From: a virus | Length of the DNA stretch: 47,934 nucleotides | IMG/VR virus record: IMGVR_UViG_3300005293_000005 | Coordinates: 1-47,934 of that record | Direction: 5' to 3' (one strand) | In this document: positions 45,366 to 47,934 of the stretch, in pieces | Layout: the number at the start of each line of letters is the position of its first letter | Numbering within the stretch: the first letter of the stretch is position 1 | The notes under the pieces: generated by a model | Databases searched by the model: none | Told to the model about the DNA's origin: nothing | Seen by the model: only the letters and a program-made list of their open reading frames with translations | Translations under genes and position numbers: made by a program

Positions 45366-45400
45366 AATAAAAAGCCCCTCGGCTGTTAGGCGTTGGGGCT
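45366..45400 (-). terminator. Intrinsic terminator after terminase genes
   Basis: On the - strand: AGCCCC...GGGGCT (6-bp stem plus nearby pairs) followed by TTTTTATT, 25 bases after the TerL stop. The loop CGCCTAACAGC-like sequence is shared with the terminator at 43661-43694. Confidence 0.75.
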
Positions 45401-45424
45401 GCTGAAAGCGCTGACCTCATTAGC

Positions 45425-46705
45425 CTAGCGCCTTTTGAGCAGAATGCCCAGCATCGAGCCTTTAGCCTTCATGACTTTCTCGACCGCATAGCGCAACGCA
45501 TCGATGTAGTGGTTGAATTTATCGACGATGATCGGCAGCACTTCACCGGTTAGGCGGTCAACCTTGTAGCTGTACTTGAGCAGCTCCTCTTGGGTTTTAG
45601 GGCAGGCAGGATGCACGATGATCCGATAGGTTTTTAGGTGATCAAGGCCATCCTCTACGCTGCCTGGGCCCTTGATTGCCCCCTCGATGCGCGGCAAGTA
45701 GTCGTCCTTGTTGAGGTTGTTAGGCCCCTTGGCGCGCGCCAGGTGGGCGATAGACTCGGGCCGCGCGCTATCTGCGATGATCGAGTGCTTATCGATGCCC
45801 GGTATCCGGTCCTTGAGGAATTTAGCCGTGTCGTCGAGCTCCAGGCCGATACGGCCAGCCTCCGCGTCAATGTACAGCTCCTGCTCGTCAGGGCTGATCC
45901 AACAGCGCACCGCGGCGGTCGGGTCGAGCGCAAAGCCGAAGTCGAGGCCATGGTAAGGCCCCAGCCACGTATCGTCTGGAAACCGCACGCCCTCCTCCCA
46001 ATTGCGGCCGAGGATCGATGCCTTGGATTTGCGCAGGTAGGCGCCGAGCCAGATCCACGCATAGGTTTCAGGATCGAGGCTGGCCTTTTGAGCCTGGCGC
46101 AACACCTCAAGGCCTGCAGGAAACCAGGGGTTGTCCAGGTAGTTCATCTCGGCGACAAGGGCGGTCGGGTACATCGGCGCCTTCTCGGCCGATCCCCTGA
46201 AGCGCATGTCGACCGGCGACCCTTCAAGCTTAGGGTTCCAAACGACCCACATCTCGGAATCCGGCTCGCGCAGTACCGTCGCCTCAAGGGCTAGCCATGC
46301 GTCCTCACTAACGTCCTCCGCCTCCTCGACGATCGTTAGCCCGACCTTTGCCGTCGACTTGACACCGTTCAGGTTGGCGTAAAGGCCCTTGAAAAGGAAT
46401 TCGGTCGGGTTGATCTTGCTGCGCAGATAGTCTTTGCCGACGTCATAGGCGTTCTTGAGCCACTCCTCGGACTCAATAGCCGCCTTGAGCTCAGCGTGGA
46501 ATGACTCTTTGATCGACGCCTGTATCTCCCGCACGCAAAGGATGCGCAATGGGTAGACGACGCCCCACACCGCCGCCATCTTGGCAAATGACATGGACTT
46601 GCCCGAGCCCCGACCGCCATGAGCCGCTCGATACTGCACCGACCCCCTGGCAGGCGCAAAGATCGGTAGCAGCTTTGGCGGCAGTGCGACCGTAGCGTTA
46701 CTCAT
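45425..46705 (-). CDS. terL: Terminase large subunit (Terminase_3 family), 426 aa
   Basis: DNA packaging motor with ATPase and nuclease. Walker A is GGRGSGKS (30-37) and Walker B is TIVEEAED (about 124-131). The C-terminal RNase H-like nuclease has GLDFGFALDPTA (first acid), IIADSARPES (second) and KFNHYIDALRYAVE (third acid near the C-terminus). This is the Terminase_3-type layout, usually linked to headful or cos packaging; which applies cannot be decided here. The start overlaps the small subunit gene by 8 bases. Confidence 0.92.
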   Translation of the reverse strand: MSNATVALPPKLLPIFAPARGSVQYRAAHGGRGSGKSMSFAKMAAVWGVVYPLRILCVREIQASIKESFHAELKAAIESEEWLKNAYDVGKDYLRSKINPTEFLFKGLYANLNGVKSTAKVGLTIVEEAEDVSEDAWLALEATVLREPDSEMWVVWNPKLEGSPVDMRFRGSAEKAPMYPTALVAEMNYLDNPWFPAGLEVLRQAQKASLDPETYAWIWLGAYLRKSKASILGRNWEEGVRFPDDTWLGPYHGLDFGFALDPTAAVRCWISPDEQELYIDAEAGRIGLELDDTAKFLKDRIPGIDKHSIIADSARPESIAHLARAKGPNNLNKDDYLPRIEGAIKGPGSVEDGLDHLKTYRIIVHPACPKTQEELLKYSYKVDRLTGEVLPIIVDKFNHYIDALRYAVEKVMKAKGSMLGILLKRR

Positions 46706-47462
46706 CGGCTTTAACCGGCAGCTCCTGGGCCACCAGGGTGATGCTAGTCGGCAATGCGGCCAATGGGCTGCCGTTGGCGCCGGTTAGCTCCTTGCGGTCG
46801 ATCTGGTAGCCGCACAGCTGGGCATAGAACGTACGCGCCTGCTGCTGGTCGTGCATGAGCACCTCGATATTGCCGTTGCGGTCAACTTTGGTTCCCTTGT
46901 AGAGCGCACGGCCGGCCTCCGACAGGTCCCGGGTATCGGTCACAATGGTGACCTTGCGCCCCTCACCCATGCACCGGGGGCAATCGGGGTGTGGATCGCG
47001 CGTCTGGTCGAAACCCATGCCGCCGGCCCAGTCCGGCAGCTGCACCTCGACGCGCTTGCCCTTGTCGTTGATACGGTAGCCGTTCTCGCCTTCCTCGATA
47101 GCTTTCTCGAACTCATGCTCTTTCCACTGGTAGCCGAAGCCCTCGCCGTGGCAATAGCGGCAGCACCGGGCCTCGATGCGCGCCAGCTCGTTAGGGTCAG
47201 CCGTGGCGATCAGCCAGGTGCGGTGCTTGAGCTCCTCAGCGCTGACATAGAACGACTTCAAGCGCTCGGCCTTGCGGGCCTGCGCAGTCTCGTAGAAGGC
47301 AGGCTTTAGGTGTGGCTGCTTGAACCAGCTATAGGCCACCGTGCGGGCGGTCTGTCGGCTATAGCCCGCCGCTAGGGCGCTGTTGTAGGGGTCCAGGGTC
47401 TCCTCGTAACGCTTGATCAGCTCTTGCTCTTTAGCCGTCAATTCTTCAAATCTGTCGGCCAT
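46698..47462 (-). CDS. terS: Terminase small subunit with zinc-binding motifs, 254 aa
   Basis: Residues about 5-75 form a small-terminase DNA-binding domain (LTAKEQELIKRYEETLDPYN, ALAAGYSRQTARTVAYSWF). The middle contains two DnaJ-type C-x-x-C-x-G-x-G knuckles, CRYCHGEG (about 101-108) and CPRCMGEG (about 162-169), likely forming one zinc site. The C-terminal region probably contacts TerL. The ATG at 47462 follows AGGAG. It faces the large repeat region, where its recognition site could lie. Confidence 0.85.
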   Translation of the reverse strand: MADRFEELTAKEQELIKRYEETLDPYNSALAAGYSRQTARTVAYSWFKQPHLKPAFYETAQARKAERLKSFYVSAEELKHRTWLIATADPNELARIEARCCRYCHGEGFGYQWKEHEFEKAIEEGENGYRINDKGKRVEVQLPDWAGGMGFDQTRDPHPDCPRCMGEGRKVTIVTDTRDLSEAGRALYKGTKVDRNGNIEVLMHDQQQARTFYAQLCGYQIDRKELTGANGSPLAALPTSITLVAQELPVKADE

Positions 47463-47522
47463 GGCCGGGGCTCCTATTCGCCTGTAATTACCGTGAATAT
47501 ACCATTCTTATCAACGCTGAGC

Positions 47523-47554
47523 CTGCTGAGTATCGTTTTTAGCATACTCAGCAG
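47523..47554. repeat. Perfect hairpin, left outer repeat
   Basis: 11-bp perfect stem CTGCTGAGTAT / ATACTCAGCAG around a 10-base loop (CGTTTTTAGC). Bases 47525-47556 are also an exact 32-base inverted copy of 47774-47805. Confidence 0.9.
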
Positions 47555-47560
47555 CTACAG

Positions 47561-47583
47561 GCCACGGAATACGCGGGCTCCAG
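47561..47583. repeat. Direct repeat D, left copy
   Basis: GCCACG, 8 variable bases, GGGCTCCAG. The same 23-base layout recurs at 47753-47775 in the same orientation, although the repeats flanking it are inverted. Confidence 0.8.
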
Positions 47584-47593
47584 GTTTTTTAAG

Positions 47594-47621
47594 GCCGTTT
47601 TGCTGAGTATTGCTGAGTATG
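47594..47621. repeat. Inner inverted repeat, left arm
   Basis: Contains two tandem TGCTGAGTAT units preceded by CCGTTT. It is the reverse complement of 47721-47747 except for one extra T. Confidence 0.9.
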
Positions 47622-47720
47622 TTTTGCTCAGCTGCCGGGCGGCGCGCCAAAACGGCCTATATTACTGACAACCTATATAATATATCCCTTATTATTATAT
47701 TCTCTACTACTATTAGAAAA

Positions 47721-47747
47721 CATACTCAGCATACTCAGCAAAACGGC
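47721..47747. repeat. Inner inverted repeat, right arm
   Basis: Two tandem ATACTCAGC units followed by AAAACGGC. Pairs with 47594-47621 across the AT-rich core. Confidence 0.9.
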
Positions 47748-47752
47748 TGCAA

Positions 47753-47775
47753 GCCACGTATCATAAGGGCTCCAG
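47753..47775. repeat. Direct repeat D, right copy
   Basis: GCCACG, 8 variable bases, GGGCTCCAG; same orientation and length as 47561-47583. Confidence 0.8.
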
Positions 47776-47805
47776 CTGCTGAGTATGCTAAAAACGATAC
47801 TCAGC
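47774..47805. repeat. Hairpin, right outer repeat
   Basis: Exact inverted copy of 47525-47556. Contains a 9-bp stem GCTGAGTAT / ATACTCAGC around the loop GCTAAAAACG, which is the reverse complement of the left loop. Confidence 0.9.
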
Positions 47806-47892
47806 GTTTCGGGCTTAGATACTCAGCATACTCCCGCACTTGATAATTTCAGCAAATAAACGCTGCGCTCATAATACAAAAATACTATCGAC

Positions 47893-47934
47893 CTATAAAT
47901 TTAAAATGCTATATTAATACTACTCATAATTTAA
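47893..47934. repeat. Terminal direct repeat, right copy
   Basis: Identical to bases 1-42; see that entry. Joining the two copies gives a circle of about 47,892 bp. Confidence 0.9.

Larger units (their letters stand above)
47463..47934. other. Non-coding, repeat-rich intergenic region (candidate origin/control region)
   Basis: Together with bases 1-51 this is the longest gene-free stretch. I see no credible gene in it. It holds nine exact TGAGTAT heptamers (either strand): 47527, 47544, 47604, 47614, 47722, 47731, 47780, 47797 and 47819, plus a near match at 47828. They form nested inverted repeats around an AT-rich core (47656-47720). It separates the divergent terS and 52-369 genes. Such iteron-like structure fits a replication origin, an operator cluster or a packaging site. 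The right end (47840-47934) is AT-rich and leads into the first gene. Confidence 0.7.

Noticed and set aside
47424-47843. Two short open frames on + within the repeat region
   Set aside because: They run through the inverted repeats and AT-rich core, have no ribosome sites and give low-quality sequences. The region is better read as non-coding.
1-47934. tRNA genes, CRISPR arrays, insertion sequences, integrase and CI/Cro-type repressor
   Set aside because: I looked for their usual signatures (cloverleaf ends with CCA, spaced repeats, transposase or recombinase motifs, adjacent divergent repressor pair) and found none. A covariance-model tRNA scan would be needed to exclude tRNAs fully.

Overview
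The window is the essentially complete genome (about 47.9 kb) of a tailed, double-stranded DNA bacteriophage with a long non-contractile tail (siphovirus morphology). This rests on a lambda-type tail module: tube protein, tail terminator, 921-residue tape measure, DUF1833 protein, NlpC/P60 protein and TipJ/J-like tip protein. No sheath or contractile baseplate genes are seen. The first 42 bases recur exactly as the last 42, so the contig closes on itself and is probably a circular or circularly permuted assembly. The host is inferred, not shown, to be a Gram-negative proteobacterium, most likely Pseudomonas: there is an Rz/Rz1 spanin pair, and many small proteins resemble those of Pseudomonas phages. 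No integrase, Cro/CI-type repressor, tRNA or CRISPR array was seen, so a lytic lifestyle is likely.

Layout. (1) 52-369 (+) is a single unknown gene ending at a bidirectional terminator. (2) 6241-402 (-) is an early operon of about a dozen small genes, ending with an HTH protein and a prim-pol/helicase. (3) 6319-7927 (+) holds three fibre-like genes, the last with a Sec-type signal peptide. (4) 14975-7911 (-) is a replication/regulation block: SF2 helicase, a short beta-clamp homologue, DEDDh exonuclease, VRR-NUC nuclease, SpoT-like HD hydrolase, DNA methyltransferase, a protein with two TetR-like HTHs, and several small proteins. (5) 15056-21931 (+) is a second replication block: proline-rich protein, DUF2800 nuclease, DUF2815-like ssDNA-binding protein, family A DNA polymerase, then small membrane or exported proteins. 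(6) 35760-21923 (-) carries head-tail connector, tail, tailspike and lysis genes. (7) 35888-37035 (+) is a cassette of small, mostly membrane genes with its own promoter, sitting inside the (-) structural region. (8) 40291-37087 (-) carries the DUF2213 protease/scaffold, decoration protein and major capsid. (9) 40371-42685 (+) carries portal and MuF-like genes, inverted relative to the other head genes. (10) 45292-42723 (-) is small accessory genes in two units, each with a promoter and the first closed by a terminator. (11) 47462-45425 (-) is the terminase. (12) 47463-47934 is non-coding and rich in repeats.

How it works together. The prim-pol/helicase, family A polymerase, SSB, SF2 helicase, clamp-like protein and three nucleases form a largely self-sufficient replication and recombination set. 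Genes are packed with ATGA and TGATG overlaps, so translational coupling is probably widespread. Eight sigma70-type promoters, each with an exactly 17-base spacer, share a conserved sequence inside that spacer. This suggests coordinated control of the non-structural genes by a phage or host factor that reads the spacer. The intergenic region at 47.5-47.85 kb has nine TGAGTAT heptamers arranged as nested inverted repeats around an AT-rich core. It is the best candidate for a replication origin or master control region and is the most unusual non-coding feature here.
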